64,000 nt of DNA from Vibrio tetraodonis (GCF_003350295.1 NZ_QLYY01000007.1:1-64000); one strand, 5' to 3'; numbered from the stretch's first letter, positions 39,204-49,342 are shown. Numbers and translations are program-made. Notes: generated from the sequence alone by a model not told the origin.

Positions 39204-39956
39204 ATGAGCGTATTACGCCGAATGACTCTGCTTACCCTTCCATTATTAGTCGCTGCTCAGGCAGTGACTGCGGCAGAGACTAAAATAGATAAAGCCCAGC
39301 TTGAAAAGCGATTCTCTAAATTAGGGCTAGAAATCAATAAGGTAGTGCCCGCCGATATCAAAGGTTTGGTTGAGGTACAGACCAGCGGTGGAGTTCTTTT
39401 TGCCTCGCCAGATGGTGAGTATTTTTTAGCCGGTACTTTGTACAAGTTAGACAAAGATGGCCAATATGAAGATGTACTCGCAAAGCGTCAGGCTCCTATT
39501 AATGCTGCCAAGATCAACAAATTCCAAGATAGCATGATTGAGTTCAAAGCTAAGGATGAAAAATATGTTGTCACTGTATTCACCGACATTACCTGTGGTT
39601 ACTGCGTGCGGTTACATAATCAGATGAAAGATTATAACAAATTGGGTATCACGATTCGCTATATGGCGTATCCACGCCAAGGTGGAACAGGCTCAGTTGC
39701 CGACCAAATGGCGAGTATTTGGGGAGCGAAGAATCCTCAAGAGGCAATGCATGACGGAAAGGTGAAGCGTGAATTCCCTGAAAAGAGTAAAGACTTTGCC
39801 AAATATCAAGAGATTATAAAGAAGCATTATGCTTTGGGTCGAGAACTAGGTATCAGTGGAACACCAGCGATCTTCTTACCTGGTGGAGAAATGGTTGGTG
39901 GTTACCTTCCGCCTGATCAAATGCTAAAACGTTTGCAACAGACTGAAAAGTCATAA
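39204..39956 (+). CDS. dsbC: Periplasmic disulfide isomerase DsbC
   Basis: Periplasmic V-shaped dimer that shuffles wrong disulfides, kept reduced by DsbD. 250 residues from the ATG preceded by AAGGTGA, with a signal peptide ending about AAQAVTAAE. An N-terminal dimerisation domain precedes the thioredoxin domain with the active site TCGYCVR and the cis-proline loop SGTPAIF. The longer frame from 39162 lacks a signal peptide at its start and is not used. Upstream of recJ. Confidence 0.96.
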   Translation: MSVLRRMTLLTLPLLVAAQAVTAAETKIDKAQLEKRFSKLGLEINKVVPADIKGLVEVQTSGGVLFASPDGEYFLAGTLYKLDKDGQYEDVLAKRQAPINAAKINKFQDSMIEFKAKDEKYVVTVFTDITCGYCVRLHNQMKDYNKLGITIRYMAYPRQGGTGSVADQMASIWGAKNPQEAMHDGKVKREFPEKSKDFAKYQEIIKKHYALGRELGISGTPAIFLPGGEMVGGYLPPDQMLKRLQQTEKS

Positions 39957-39984
39957 TCTATTGTTGTCTTACTAAAAAGTAGTG

Positions 39985-40027
39985 AATCACCTCATGATGG
40001 ATACATTGATTGAGGTGGTTATTTTCT
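39985..40027 (+). terminator. Probable dsbC terminator
   Basis: AATCACCTCA pairs with TGAGGTGGTT over 10 bp (one T-G pair) around a 16-base loop and is followed by ATTTTCT. It lies 28 bases after the dsbC stop and may reduce read-through into recJ. Confidence 0.5.
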
Positions 40028-40073
40028 GACTTCTCTTTGCCTCGCCATAAAATATCTGCTCAATGAAACATTT

Positions 40074-41810
40074 ATGATAGAAATACAACGTCGTCCAGAA
40101 ATGGATCTTACTATGCTTGAGGCTGATATTGCGCCTCTTCTTAAACGCATCTATATTTCGCGTGGTATCACTTGTCCACAGCAACTAGATACTGCTGCTC
40201 GCGCTCTGCATTCCTATCAAAAGTTAGATGGTATTGAGGCAGCGGTAGCTATCTTGTATCAAGCAATCTTAGACAACAAACGTATTATTGTGGTCGGCGA
40301 CTTTGATGCCGATGGGGCAACTAGTTCGGCTTTGTCTGTGCTTGCGCTTCGAATGCTTGGTTCAACCAATGTAGATTATTTAGTGCCCAATCGTTTTGAA
40401 GATGGCTATGGCCTCAGTCCTGAGGTGGTCGACCAGGCGATTGAAATCAGCGCTGAAGTTATCATGACGGTTGATAATGGTGTGTCCTCTATCGAAGGCG
40501 TGCGGTATGCCAAGTCACAAGGCTTGACTGTGCTGGTGACCGATCATCACTTGCCTGGAAACGAACTTCCTATCGCTGATGCCATGGTTAATCCGAATCT
40601 TGAATCTTGCGCTTTTCCATCAAAAGCTTTGGCTGGAGTAGGGGTTGCGTTTTATCTGATGATGGCTTTGTGTGTCCACATGCGCAAACTAGGCTGGTTT
40701 TCCCAACAAGGCATGCCAGAACCAAAATTAATGGAGTTACTTGATCTGGTTGCGCTTGGTACCGTGGCTGATGTGGTCCCTTTGGATGAGAACAATCGAA
40801 TTTTAGTTCATCAGGGATTGCTACGTATACGGGCGGGTAAGGCTAGACCAGGAATTCAGGCGTTAATAGAAGTAGCAAAGCGCGATGCAAGAAGGTTGGT
40901 GGCGGCCGACTTTGGTTTTGCACTCGGTCCGAGAATTAATGCAGCAGGACGTTTGGATGACATGTCATTTGGTGTTGAACTTTTGCTCACCGATAACATA
41001 CATGCAGCGCGCCGAATGGCGAGTGAATTAGATGGCCTCAATCAAACCCGCAAAGAAATTGAAGAAGGGATGAAGCAGGAGGCGATGGCATTTTGCGAGC
41101 GTTTACAGTTTAGTGATGATGCTATGCCCTATGGATTAGTATTATTTCAACGCGACTGGCATCAAGGTGTGATTGGTATTTTGGCATCTCGAATCAAAGA
41201 AAAGTTTCATCGTCCAGTGATTGCTTTTGCCGATGGCGGTGAAGGTACGTTGAAAGGTTCATGTCGTTCCATTCCCGGTTTGCATATGCGTGATGCACTC
41301 GATCGTATAGATACACAGAATCCCGGTTTGATCATTAAATTTGGCGGTCATGCGATGGCGGCTGGCTTAACCATTTTAGAACAGGATTTTGAGCGTTTTT
41401 CGCAATTGTTTGATGCAGGAGTAAAAACAGAGCTTGATGAAGCAGCGTTAAAGGGCGTTATTCTCTCTGATGGAGAACTTAAACCAGAAGAGTTTTCAAT
41501 GCATACCGCTGAATTACTTCGCTCTGCTGGACCTTGGGGACAAGCTTTCCCAGAGCCAGTGTTTGATGGAGAATTTAAACTGCTCCATCAAAAGCTGGTG
41601 GGAGAAAAGCATCTAAAGCTTATGTTGGAGCCGCTGCATAAAGGTCATCCAACCAATATTATGTTGGATGGGATTGCTTTTAATGTTGACTTACGCCGCT
41701 GGCCAGATGCATCCGTTAAAACGGTTCGTTTAGCATTTAAACTTGATATCAATGAATTTCGGGGTAACCAGTCATTGCAATTAATGATTGACCATCTTGA
41801 AGCAAAGTAA
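40074..41810 (+). CDS. recJ: Single-stranded-DNA-specific exonuclease RecJ
   Basis: 5'-3' ssDNA exonuclease in RecF-pathway recombination and mismatch repair. 578 residues. DHH-family motifs are VVGDFDADGATSSAL (motif I), TVDNGVSS, VTDHHLPG (DHH) and LVALGTVADVVPL, with the DHHA1 motif KFGGHAMAAGL further on. Length equals the E. coli protein (577). In E. coli prfB and lysS follow; here the pdhR operon does. Confidence 0.97.
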   Translation: MIEIQRRPEMDLTMLEADIAPLLKRIYISRGITCPQQLDTAARALHSYQKLDGIEAAVAILYQAILDNKRIIVVGDFDADGATSSALSVLALRMLGSTNVDYLVPNRFEDGYGLSPEVVDQAIEISAEVIMTVDNGVSSIEGVRYAKSQGLTVLVTDHHLPGNELPIADAMVNPNLESCAFPSKALAGVGVAFYLMMALCVHMRKLGWFSQQGMPEPKLMELLDLVALGTVADVVPLDENNRILVHQGLLRIRAGKARPGIQALIEVAKRDARRLVAADFGFALGPRINAAGRLDDMSFGVELLLTDNIHAARRMASELDGLNQTRKEIEEGMKQEAMAFCERLQFSDDAMPYGLVLFQRDWHQGVIGILASRIKEKFHRPVIAFADGGEGTLKGSCRSIPGLHMRDALDRIDTQNPGLIIKFGGHAMAAGLTILEQDFERFSQLFDAGVKTELDEAALKGVILSDGELKPEEFSMHTAELLRSAGPWGQAFPEPVFDGEFKLLHQKLVGEKHLKLMLEPLHKGHPTNIMLDGIAFNVDLRRWPDASVKTVRLAFKLDINEFRGNQSLQLMIDHLEAK

Positions 41811-42033
41811 AGGTTACATCTATACCTCCATTATGACTGGCTGAATTAGACCTTCCTAATCATAACTGAACTGGTTTTAGTCAAGTCAGTTCAGTAGCTT
41901 ACCTTTCCATTTCTTCACACTGAGTTGTCGATTTTGATAAATAACCCCTGCTGATTTATTGAAACTTAGCTTTGGTATCTTGTTCTAAAATTGAGTTGCA
42001 GCGTCATTCAAGATACGCATGTATATTTATTGT

Positions 42034-42050
42034 AATTGGTCTGACCAATT
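42034..42050. promoter_or_regulatory. PdhR operator, distal copy
   Basis: AATTGGTCTGACCAATT is a perfect 7+3+7 palindrome and fits the known PdhR box of E. coli (ATTGGTnnnACCAAT). It lies about 165 bases upstream of pdhR. PdhR binding is inferred from the consensus and from pdhR being the next gene. Confidence 0.8.
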
Positions 42051-42170
42051 GAGTTGCTGTTTTAATCAGCTATTGTTATCAAAGTGTTGATGGTTATCCA
42101 CTTCAATGATATGGGTCAATTTATGACTGGAACTTGCGTTTTAATTATGTTAATTTCGTCGCCAATATGA

Positions 42171-42187
42171 AATTGGTAATACCAATT
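42171..42187. promoter_or_regulatory. PdhR operator, proximal copy
   Basis: AATTGGTAATACCAATT is a second perfect palindrome of the PdhR type, ending 28 bases before the pdhR start codon. That position, likely within the leader or over the promoter, fits autorepression of pdhR-aceE-aceF relieved by pyruvate, as in E. coli. Confidence 0.85.
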
Positions 42188-42215
42188 GACTGCAAAGAGT
42201 AGAAGAACAAAAAAT

Positions 42216-42983
42216 ATGGCTTATCAAAGGATTCGTCAGCCGAAACTTTCCGATGTTATTGAACAAGAGTTAGAGAGGCTGATTGTGGAAGGAACCTTAT
42301 CTCCAGGGCAGCAGTTGCCCCCGGAGAGAGAACTAGCAAAGCAGTTTGATGTTTCTCGCCCCTCAATCCGAGAAGCCATTCAGCGTCTAGAAGCCAAACG
42401 TCTTCTTACACGTCGCCAAGGTGGTGGGACTTTTGTTAGCGAGAAAATTTGGACGAGTTTTTCCGATCCTCTGCTAAATTTATTGTCTAGCCACTCGGAA
42501 ACACAGTTGGATTTGCTTGAAACGCGTCATGCGATGGAAGGTATCTCCGCTTACTTTGCAGCAGTTCGTGGAACCGAACAGGACTTTACGCGTATTCAAG
42601 CTTGCTTGAAACATATTAGCGAAGAACAAACCAAGAAGAATGTTGAGGCGGAAGCAACGGCGGTTATGCAGTTTCTCATCGCTTTAACTGAAGCAGCTCA
42701 CAATGTGGTTTTATTGCACATTGTACGCAGTTTGGCACCGCTATTAGAGCAAAATGTCCTGCAAAACCTCAAACTCTTACATCGCCGCGATGATGTGGTT
42801 GAAAAAGTAAGTAAACACCGAGCTAATATTGTAGATGCGATTGTTTCAGGTCAGCCTGAGAAAGCACGTGAAATGTCACATTCACATTTAGCTTATATTG
42901 AAGAAACATTGTTGGATTTGAGTCGTGAAGAGTCTCGTCGAGAGCGTTCTTTACGTCGAATTCAGCAGGGTAACGATTCATAA
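42216..42983 (+). CDS. pdhR: Pyruvate-responsive transcriptional repressor PdhR
   Basis: GntR/FadR-family repressor of the pyruvate dehydrogenase operon, released by pyruvate. 255 residues from the ATG giving [22 protein letters not shown]; the frame is open 30 bases further upstream, into the operator. Winged helix at about 8-75 ([28 protein letters not shown]) and an all-helical FCD effector domain at about 95-235. First gene of pdhR-aceE-aceF. Confidence 0.96.
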   Translation: MAYQRIRQPKLSDVIEQELERLIVEGTLSPGQQLPPERELAKQFDVSRPSIREAIQRLEAKRLLTRRQGGGTFVSEKIWTSFSDPLLNLLSSHSETQLDLLETRHAMEGISAYFAAVRGTEQDFTRIQACLKHISEEQTKKNVEAEATAVMQFLIALTEAAHNVVLLHIVRSLAPLLEQNVLQNLKLLHRRDDVVEKVSKHRANIVDAIVSGQPEKAREMSHSHLAYIEETLLDLSREESRRERSLRRIQQGNDS

Positions 42984-43032
42984 CATCGTTACTTATAATA
43001 AGTAGATCCAACCAACAGAAGGATAGATCGCC

Positions 43033-45702
43033 ATGTCTGATATGAAGCATGACGTAGATGCACTCGAAACTCAAGAATGGTTACAGGCCCTTGAGTCAGT
43101 GGTACGTGAAGAAGGTGTAGAGCGTGCTCAGTTCCTACTAGAGCAAGTTCTAGACAAAGCACGTCTAGACGGTGTTGACATGCCAACTGGAGTCACAACG
43201 AATTACATCAATACGATTCCAGCAGATCAAGAACCCGCTTACCCAGGTGACACAACCATTGAGCGTCGTATTCGTTCCATCATTCGCTGGAATGCAATCA
43301 TGATCGTTTTACGTGCATCGAAGAAAGACCTTGACCTAGGTGGTCATATGGCGTCTTTCCAGTCTTCTGCTGCATTCTACGAAACATGTTTCAACCACTT
43401 TTTCCGTGCACCTAACGAAAAAGATGGTGGTGACCTAGTTTATTACCAAGGTCATATCTCTCCGGGGATCTATGCGCGTGCTTTTGTTGAAGGCCGCTTA
43501 ACTGAAGAGCAACTCGATAACTTCCGTCAGGAAGTGGATGGGAAAGGCATTCCTTCTTACCCACACCCTAAACTCATGCCTGAGTTCTGGCAGTTCCCAA
43601 CGGTTTCCATGGGACTAGGTCCTATTTCTGCTATCTATCAAGCTCGCTTCCTTAAATACTTAGATGGTCGTGGTCTTAAAGATACTTCTGAGCAGCGCGT
43701 TTATGCCTTCCTAGGTGATGGTGAGATGGATGAGCCAGAGTCACGTGGTGCTATCTCTTTCGCGGCTCGTGAAAAGCTGGACAACCTTTGCTTCCTGATC
43801 AACTGTAACTTACAGCGTTTAGATGGCCCTGTAATGGGTAACGGTAAGATCATTCAAGAGCTTGAAGGCTTGTTTAAAGGTGCTGGCTGGAACGTGGTCA
43901 AAGTTATTTGGGGTAACAACTGGGATTCTCTACTGGCTAAAGATACCACAGGCAAGTTACTTCAATTAATGAACGAAACAATTGATGGTGATTACCAAAC
44001 GTTCAAAGCTAAAGATGGCGCGTATGTTCGTGAGCACTTCTTCGGCAAGTACCCAGAGACAGCTGCACTTGTTGCTGACATGACAGATGATGAAATCTTT
44101 GCGCTTAAGCGAGGCGGTCATGAATCATCTAAGCTTTACGCGGCGTACAAAAATGCTGAGCAGACTAAAGGTCGTCCAACTGTTATTTTAGCTAAAACAG
44201 TTAAAGGCTATGGTATGGGTGATGCAGCTGAAGGTAAGAATATTGCTCACCAGGTTAAGAAAATGGACATGACTCATGTTCTGCATATGCGTGACCGTTT
44301 AGGCCTACAAGATCTATTGACTGACGAAGCTGTCAAAGATTTGCCATATCTGAAGCTAGATGAAGGCTCAAAAGAGTACGAATATCTGCATGCTCGTCGT
44401 AAAGAACTTAAAGGTTATACACCTCAGCGTCTGCCTAAATTTACTCAAGAACTCGCGCTACCTGAACTCGAAGAGTTTGGTCCTTTGTTGAGTGAACAAA
44501 AGCGTGAAATCTCTACCACAATGGCCTACGTTCGTACCTTAAATATTCTATTGAAGAATAAGGGCATTGGTAAAAACATTGTTCCAATTATATGTGATGA
44601 AGCTCGTACCTTTGGTATGGAAGGTCTATTCCGTCAAATCGGTATTTATAACCCACACGGTCAGGAATACACGCCTGAAGACCGAGGTGTTGTTTCTTAC
44701 TATAAAGAAGCAACCTCGGGCCAAGTACTTCAAGAAGGTATCAATGAGCTAGGTTCTATGGCTTCTTGGGTTGCTGCAGCGACCTCATACAGCACTAACG
44801 ATCTGCCAATGATCCCATTTTATATTTACTACTCAATGTTTGGTTTCCAACGAGTAGGTGATATGGCATGGATGGCTGGTGACCAACAATCACGTGGTTT
44901 CTTGCTTGGTGCGACTGCCGGTCGTACAACACTTAATGGTGAAGGCTTACAGCACGAAGATGGTCACTCACACATTATGGCAAATACGGTACCTAACTGT
45001 ATTTCTTACGACCCAACTTTCGCTTACGAAGTTGCAGTCATCATGCAAGATGGTATTCGTCGCATGTACGGTCCAGAGCAAGAAAACGTGTTCTATTACC
45101 TGACGCTGATGAATGAAAACTACGCAATGCCAGCAATGCCAGAAGGTGTGGAAGAGGGTATCCGTAAGGGTATCTACAAACTTGAAAGCTATTCAGGTAA
45201 GCGTGGTAAAGGTAAAGTTCAATTAATGAGCTCTGGTACCATAATGAATGAAGTGCGCAAAGCGGCGCAAATCTTGAGCGATGATTACGGTATTGCGTCT
45301 GATGTTTACTCGGTAACATCTTTCAATGAAGTAACTCGTGATGGTCAAGCAGCAGAGCGCTTTAACATGCTACATCCTGAAGCAAAAGCTCAAGTACCCT
45401 ACATTACCAAACTAATGGGTAAAGAGCCGGCAATTGCTGCAACTGACTACATGAAGAACTATGCAGAGCAAGTTCGAGCATTTATGCCTTCTGAATCATT
45501 CAAAGTTCTTGGTACTGATGGTTTCGGTCGTTCGGATAGCCGTGAAAATCTTCGTCGTCACTTTGAAGTGAATGCAGGCTACGTTGTTGTTGCAGCGCTA
45601 ACAGAACTTGAAAAGCAGGGTAAAGTTGATAAGTCAGCGATCACTGAAGCGATCAAAAAGTTCGATATCGATACTGAGAAAACTAACCCGTTGTACGCTT
45701 AA
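43033..45702 (+). CDS. aceE: Pyruvate dehydrogenase E1 component AceE
   Basis: Homodimeric, thiamine-diphosphate-dependent decarboxylase that also acetylates the lipoyl group of AceF. 889 residues, close to E. coli AceE (887). The thiamine motif GDGEMDEPESRGAISFAAREK...NLCFLINCNLQRLDGPV is near residue 230, and the Tkt-like segment with EDRGVVSYYKEATSGQ and QQSRGFLLGATAGRTTLNGEGLQHEDG lies further on. AGAAGGA lies upstream of the ATG. Highly biased codon use suggests strong expression. Confidence 0.99.
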   Translation: MSDMKHDVDALETQEWLQALESVVREEGVERAQFLLEQVLDKARLDGVDMPTGVTTNYINTIPADQEPAYPGDTTIERRIRSIIRWNAIMIVLRASKKDLDLGGHMASFQSSAAFYETCFNHFFRAPNEKDGGDLVYYQGHISPGIYARAFVEGRLTEEQLDNFRQEVDGKGIPSYPHPKLMPEFWQFPTVSMGLGPISAIYQARFLKYLDGRGLKDTSEQRVYAFLGDGEMDEPESRGAISFAAREKLDNLCFLINCNLQRLDGPVMGNGKIIQELEGLFKGAGWNVVKVIWGNNWDSLLAKDTTGKLLQLMNETIDGDYQTFKAKDGAYVREHFFGKYPETAALVADMTDDEIFALKRGGHESSKLYAAYKNAEQTKGRPTVILAKTVKGYGMGDAAEGKNIAHQVKKMDMTHVLHMRDRLGLQDLLTDEAVKDLPYLKLDEGSKEYEYLHARRKELKGYTPQRLPKFTQELALPELEEFGPLLSEQKREISTTMAYVRTLNILLKNKGIGKNIVPIICDEARTFGMEGLFRQIGIYNPHGQEYTPEDRGVVSYYKEATSGQVLQEGINELGSMASWVAAATSYSTNDLPMIPFYIYYSMFGFQRVGDMAWMAGDQQSRGFLLGATAGRTTLNGEGLQHEDGHSHIMANTVPNCISYDPTFAYEVAVIMQDGIRRMYGPEQENVFYYLTLMNENYAMPAMPEGVEEGIRKGIYKLESYSGKRGKGKVQLMSSGTIMNEVRKAAQILSDDYGIASDVYSVTSFNEVTRDGQAAERFNMLHPEAKAQVPYITKLMGKEPAIAATDYMKNYAEQVRAFMPSESFKVLGTDGFGRSDSRENLRRHFEVNAGYVVVAALTELEKQGKVDKSAITEAIKKFDIDTEKTNPLYA

Positions 45703-45721
45703 TTAGAAAGGTAGATAAGAA

Positions 45722-47608
45722 ATGGCAATCGAAATTAATGTACCAGATATCGGTGCGGATGAGGTTGAAGTTACTGAAATTCTTGTAAGCGTTGGCGACA
45801 AGGTTGAAGAAGAACAGTCTCTAATTACTGTTGAAGGTGACAAAGCTTCTATGGAAGTTCCAGCATCGGCAGCGGGTATTGTTAAAGAAATTAAAGTCGT
45901 TGAGGGTGATAAGGTATCGACTGGCTCGCTGATCATGGTATTTGACTCTGAAGACGGTGCAGCAGACGTTGCCCCTGCAGCTGTTGCCGAAGCGCCTGCG
46001 GCTGCTCCAGCATCATCTGAACTGAAAGAAGTTCATGTGCCTGATATTGGCGGTGATGAAGTTGAAGTAACTGAAATCATGGTTGCCGTTGGTGATAGCA
46101 TTGAAGAAGAGCAATCTCTTCTGACTGTTGAAGGTGACAAAGCTTCGATGGAAGTACCTGCACCATGTGCTGGTACTCTAAAAGAGATTAAGGTTGCAAC
46201 TGGTGATAAGGTTACAACGGGTTCTCTGATCATGGTGTTTGAGGTCGCTGGTTCTGGTGCAGTATCAGCGCCAGTCGTGGCAGATGCGCCAGTTGCTGCA
46301 GCACCGACAGCTTCTGCAGTAAAAGAAGTGAATGTCCCAGATATTGGTGGCGATGAAGTTGAAGTAACTGAAGTCATGGTTGCTGTCGGTGATACAGTGG
46401 AAGAAGAGCAATCTCTTATCACTGTTGAAGGCGATAAAGCTTCTATGGAAGTGCCTGCCCCATTTGCAGGGACTATCAAAGAAATCAAAATCTCAACCAG
46501 TGATAAAGTATCGACTGGCTCTCTGATCATGGTCTTTGAGGTTGCTGGCGCAGCCCCTGTAGCTGCTGCTACTTCAGCTCCAGCTCCAGCTCCAGCTCAA
46601 GCGGTAGCACCTGCTCCAAAAGTAGAGACTCCGGCTGCAGCTCCAGCCGCAACAGGTGACTTCCAAGAGAATAATGAGTATGCGCATGCATCTCCTGTCG
46701 TTCGTCGTCTTGCTCGTGAGTTTGGCGTTAACCTAGCTAAGGTTAAGGGTACTGGTCGTAAGAGTCGCATCCTTAAAGAAGATGTGCAGTCATACGTGAA
46801 AGAAGCACTCAAGCGTCTTGAGTCCGGTGCAGGCGCTGCATCAGGCCAAGGTGATGGCTCTGCACTTGGCCTACTACCATGGCCAAAAGTCGACTTTAGC
46901 AAGTTTGGTGAAACTGAAGTACAGAAGCTTTCTAAGATTAAGAAGATCTCAGGCGCAAACCTGCATCGTAACTGGGTAATGATCCCTCATGTTACACAGT
47001 GGGACAATGCTGATATCACCGAGCTAGAAGCCTTTCGTAAAGAACAAAATGCGATCGAAGCGAAGAAAGATTCGGGAATGAAGATTACTCCTCTAGTCTT
47101 TATCATGAAAGCTGCAGCGAAAGCGCTAGAAGCTTTCCCTGCGTTTAACTCTTCACTATCTGAGGATGGCGAAAGCATCATTCTGAAGAAGTATGTCAAC
47201 ATAGGTATTGCAGTCGATACGCCAAACGGTCTGGTTGTTCCTGTGTTTAAAGACGTGAACAAGAAGGGCATTTACGAGCTGTCTGAAGAGCTAATGGTGG
47301 TATCTAAGAAAGCACGTTCAGGTAAGTTGACAGCAGGTGACATGCAAGGCGGGTGTTTCACCATCTCTAGCCTTGGTGGTATCGGTGGTACTGCGTTTAC
47401 CCCAATCGTAAACGCGCCAGAAGTGGGCATCTTAGGTGTGTCTAAGTCTGAGATGAAGCCTGTATGGAACGGTAAAGACTTTGAACCGCGCCTGCAGTTA
47501 CCTTTGTCACTATCGTACGATCACCGCGTCATTGACGGTGCAGAGGGCGCTCGCTTTATCACTTACTTGAACGCTTGTCTGTCAGACATTCGTCGTTTGG
47601 TTCTTTAA
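45722..47608 (+). CDS. aceF: Dihydrolipoamide acetyltransferase AceF (E2)
   Basis: Core of pyruvate dehydrogenase; moves acetyl from E1 to CoA. 628 residues: three lipoyl domains with the modified Lys in EGDKAS at K41, K140 and K239, joined by Ala/Pro-rich linkers; a peripheral-subunit-binding domain at about 322-360 ([16 protein letters not shown]); and a catalytic domain with [14 protein letters not shown] near residue 601. It follows aceE by 19 bases. Three lipoyl domains are as in E. coli. Confidence 0.98.
   Translation: MAIEINVPDIGADEVEVTEILVSVGDKVEEEQSLITVEGDKASMEVPASAAGIVKEIKVVEGDKVSTGSLIMVFDSEDGAADVAPAAVAEAPAAAPASSELKEVHVPDIGGDEVEVTEIMVAVGDSIEEEQSLLTVEGDKASMEVPAPCAGTLKEIKVATGDKVTTGSLIMVFEVAGSGAVSAPVVADAPVAAAPTASAVKEVNVPDIGGDEVEVTEVMVAVGDTVEEEQSLITVEGDKASMEVPAPFAGTIKEIKISTSDKVSTGSLIMVFEVAGAAPVAAATSAPAPAPAQAVAPAPKVETPAAAPAATGDFQENNEYAHASPVVRRLAREFGVNLAKVKGTGRKSRILKEDVQSYVKEALKRLESGAGAASGQGDGSALGLLPWPKVDFSKFGETEVQKLSKIKKISGANLHRNWVMIPHVTQWDNADITELEAFRKEQNAIEAKKDSGMKITPLVFIMKAAAKALEAFPAFNSSLSEDGESIILKKYVNIGIAVDTPNGLVVPVFKDVNKKGIYELSEELMVVSKKARSGKLTAGDMQGGCFTISSLGGIGGTAFTPIVNAPEVGILGVSKSEMKPVWNGKDFEPRLQLPLSLSYDHRVIDGAEGARFITYLNACLSDIRRLVL
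45728..46548 (+). repeat. Three direct repeats encoding lipoyl domains in aceF
   Basis: Blocks of about 225 bp near 45728, 46025 and 46322, spaced about 297 bp apart, repeat with high identity. All encode VPDIGxDEVEVTE ... [12 protein letters not shown] ... TGSLIMVF. The second and third also share the [13 protein letters not shown] stretch exactly at protein level. They are domains of aceF, kept alike probably by recombination or selection, and could recombine to change domain number. Confidence 0.85.
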
Positions 47609-47624
47609 CCAAAATTTGTTACCT

Positions 47625-47649
47625 AGAGGCGGCTGTTTGAGCCGCCTCT
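47625..47649. repeat. Perfect 10-bp hairpin between aceF and lpdA
   Basis: AGAGGCGGCT and AGCCGCCTCT form a perfect GC-rich stem with the loop GTTTG, 16 bases after the aceF stop. The flank GTTACTTAAAA is not a T-run, so it may be a weak terminator or an RNA stabiliser. With 253 bases before lpdA it fits lpdA having its own promoter as well. Confidence 0.7.
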
Positions 47650-47861
47650 GTTACTTAAAACATCTGACAGTTAAGTGAGGCAAGAGGTTTTCTTCGCTGA
47701 ATTGTCGGCTAGCTCACAGGCTAAATGGAATTGCTTTTCACACCATTAACATCTCTGTAAACTGTTGGCGGTCTGAAAATAACTGTTTAAAACTAACCAC
47801 TCTTAAACATAAGAATCAATACCCACTCGCCTGTTAGGGATAATGACTACAAGAGGTCAAA

Positions 47862-49292
47862 ATGAGCAAAGAAATTAAAGCCCAAGTTGTTGTACTTGGT
47901 TCTGGTCCTGCTGGTTACTCCGCTGCATTCCGTTGTGCAGATTTAGGTCTAGAGACCGTACTTATCGAGCGTTACAGCACTCTTGGCGGTGTATGTTTAA
48001 ACGTGGGTTGTATCCCATCGAAAGCACTTCTTCACGTTTCTAAAGTGATTGAAGAAGCAAAAGCGATGGCAGATCACGGCGTTGTATTTGGTGAGCCACA
48101 AACTGACATCAATAAAATCCGTATTTGGAAAGAAAAAGTCGTTAACCAGTTAACTGGTGGTCTTAGTGGCATGGCTAAGATGCGTAATGTAACGGTTGTT
48201 AGCGGCTACGGTAAGTTTACTGGCCCGAACTCAATTCAGGTTGAAGGTGAGGGTGAATCCACGGTTGTTAATTTTGACAATGCAATTATTGCAGCGGGCT
48301 CTCGTCCAATCAAATTGCCGTTTATTCCACATGAAGACCCACGTATTTGGGACTCTACTGACGCATTAGAATTAAAAGAAGTACCAGAGAAGCTGCTTAT
48401 CATGGGCGGCGGTATCATAGGCCTAGAGATGGGAACTGTTTATCAATCTCTTGGTTCAAAAGTCGATGTTGTTGAGATGTTTGATCAGGTTATTCCTGCA
48501 GCAGATAAAGACATCGTGAAAGTCTACACCAAGCGTGTTAAAGATAAATTCAACCTGATGCTTGAAACTAAAGTGACAGCAGTTGAAGCGAAAGACGATG
48601 GCATCTATGTGTCGATGGAAGGCAAGAAAGCTCCAGCGGATGCTGAGCGCTACGATGCTGTTCTAGTTGCAATCGGTCGTGTACCAAACGGTTTGTCACT
48701 TGATGCTGAGAAAGCAGGCGTTGAAGTTGATGAGCGTGGTTTTATTAATGTCGATAAGCAGCTTCGTACTAATGTTCCTCATATTTTTGCCATTGGCGAT
48801 ATTGTTGGCCAACCAATGCTGGCTCACAAAGGTGTGCATGAAGGCCACGTAGCGGCAGAAGTTATTGCTGGTAAGAAACATTACTTTGACCCTAAAGTTA
48901 TTCCTTCAATTGCTTACACTGAGCCTGAAGTTGCTTGGGTTGGTAAGACAGAGAAAGAAGCGAAGGAAGAAGGTATCAAGTACGAAGTTGCTACTTTCCC
49001 ATGGGCGGCTTCTGGTCGTGCAATTGCTTCTGATTGCTCGGATGGTATGACTAAGCTTATCTTTGATAAAGAAACTCACCGTGTGATTGGTGGCTCAATT
49101 GTGGGTACCAACGGTGGAGAACTTCTTGGTGAGATTGGCCTAGCGATTGAAATGGGCTGTGATGCTGAAGATATTGCTCTTACCATTCACGCACACCCTA
49201 CGCTACATGAGTCTGTTGGTCTAGCAGCTGAAGTATTTGAAGGTTCAATCACTGACCTGCCAAATAAAAAAGCAGTGAAAAAGAAGAAATAA
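47862..49292 (+). CDS. lpdA: Dihydrolipoamide dehydrogenase LpdA (E3)
   Basis: FAD flavoprotein that reoxidises dihydrolipoyl groups of pyruvate and 2-oxoglutarate dehydrogenases and the glycine cleavage system. 476 residues. FAD-binding VVVLGSGPAGYSAAFRCADLG, redox disulfide GGVCLNVGCIPSKALL, NAD-binding MGGGIIGLEMGTVY, FAIGDIVGQPMLAHK and the catalytic His in HAHPTLHES are present. AGAGGT precedes the ATG. The 253-bp gap from aceF suggests separate control, reasonable for a shared subunit. Confidence 0.99.
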   Translation: MSKEIKAQVVVLGSGPAGYSAAFRCADLGLETVLIERYSTLGGVCLNVGCIPSKALLHVSKVIEEAKAMADHGVVFGEPQTDINKIRIWKEKVVNQLTGGLSGMAKMRNVTVVSGYGKFTGPNSIQVEGEGESTVVNFDNAIIAAGSRPIKLPFIPHEDPRIWDSTDALELKEVPEKLLIMGGGIIGLEMGTVYQSLGSKVDVVEMFDQVIPAADKDIVKVYTKRVKDKFNLMLETKVTAVEAKDDGIYVSMEGKKAPADAERYDAVLVAIGRVPNGLSLDAEKAGVEVDERGFINVDKQLRTNVPHIFAIGDIVGQPMLAHKGVHEGHVAAEVIAGKKHYFDPKVIPSIAYTEPEVAWVGKTEKEAKEEGIKYEVATFPWAASGRAIASDCSDGMTKLIFDKETHRVIGGSIVGTNGGELLGEIGLAIEMGCDAEDIALTIHAHPTLHESVGLAAEVFEGSITDLPNKKAVKKKK

Positions 49293-49315
49293 TTTTCTTC
49301 TAGCCACAACTGTAT

Positions 49316-49342
49316 AGCCGCTGAAGTATCAGCGGCTTTTTT
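49316..49342 (+). terminator. lpdA terminator
   Basis: AGCCGCTGA and TCAGCGGCT form a perfect 9-bp stem with the loop AGTA, followed by TTTTTT, 23 bases after the lpdA stop. Canonical Rho-independent terminator. Confidence 0.92.

Larger units (their letters stand above)
41811..42215. other. 405-bp intergenic region between recJ and pdhR
   Basis: It holds no convincing ORF. Near recJ there is an inverted repeat, ACTGAACTG/CAGTTCAGT (41865-41895, 13-base spacer), without a T-run. Further on are two perfect PdhR-type palindromes, listed separately. A candidate promoter between them, TTGATG-N17-TATGGG, is weak. The rest is A/T-rich with nothing I can assign. Confidence 0.6.

Noticed and set aside
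46033..46902. Long minus-strand ORFs opposite aceF
   Set aside because: They arise from the biased codons and repeats of aceF; composition is Ser/Thr/Pro-rich shadow sequence with no start context.
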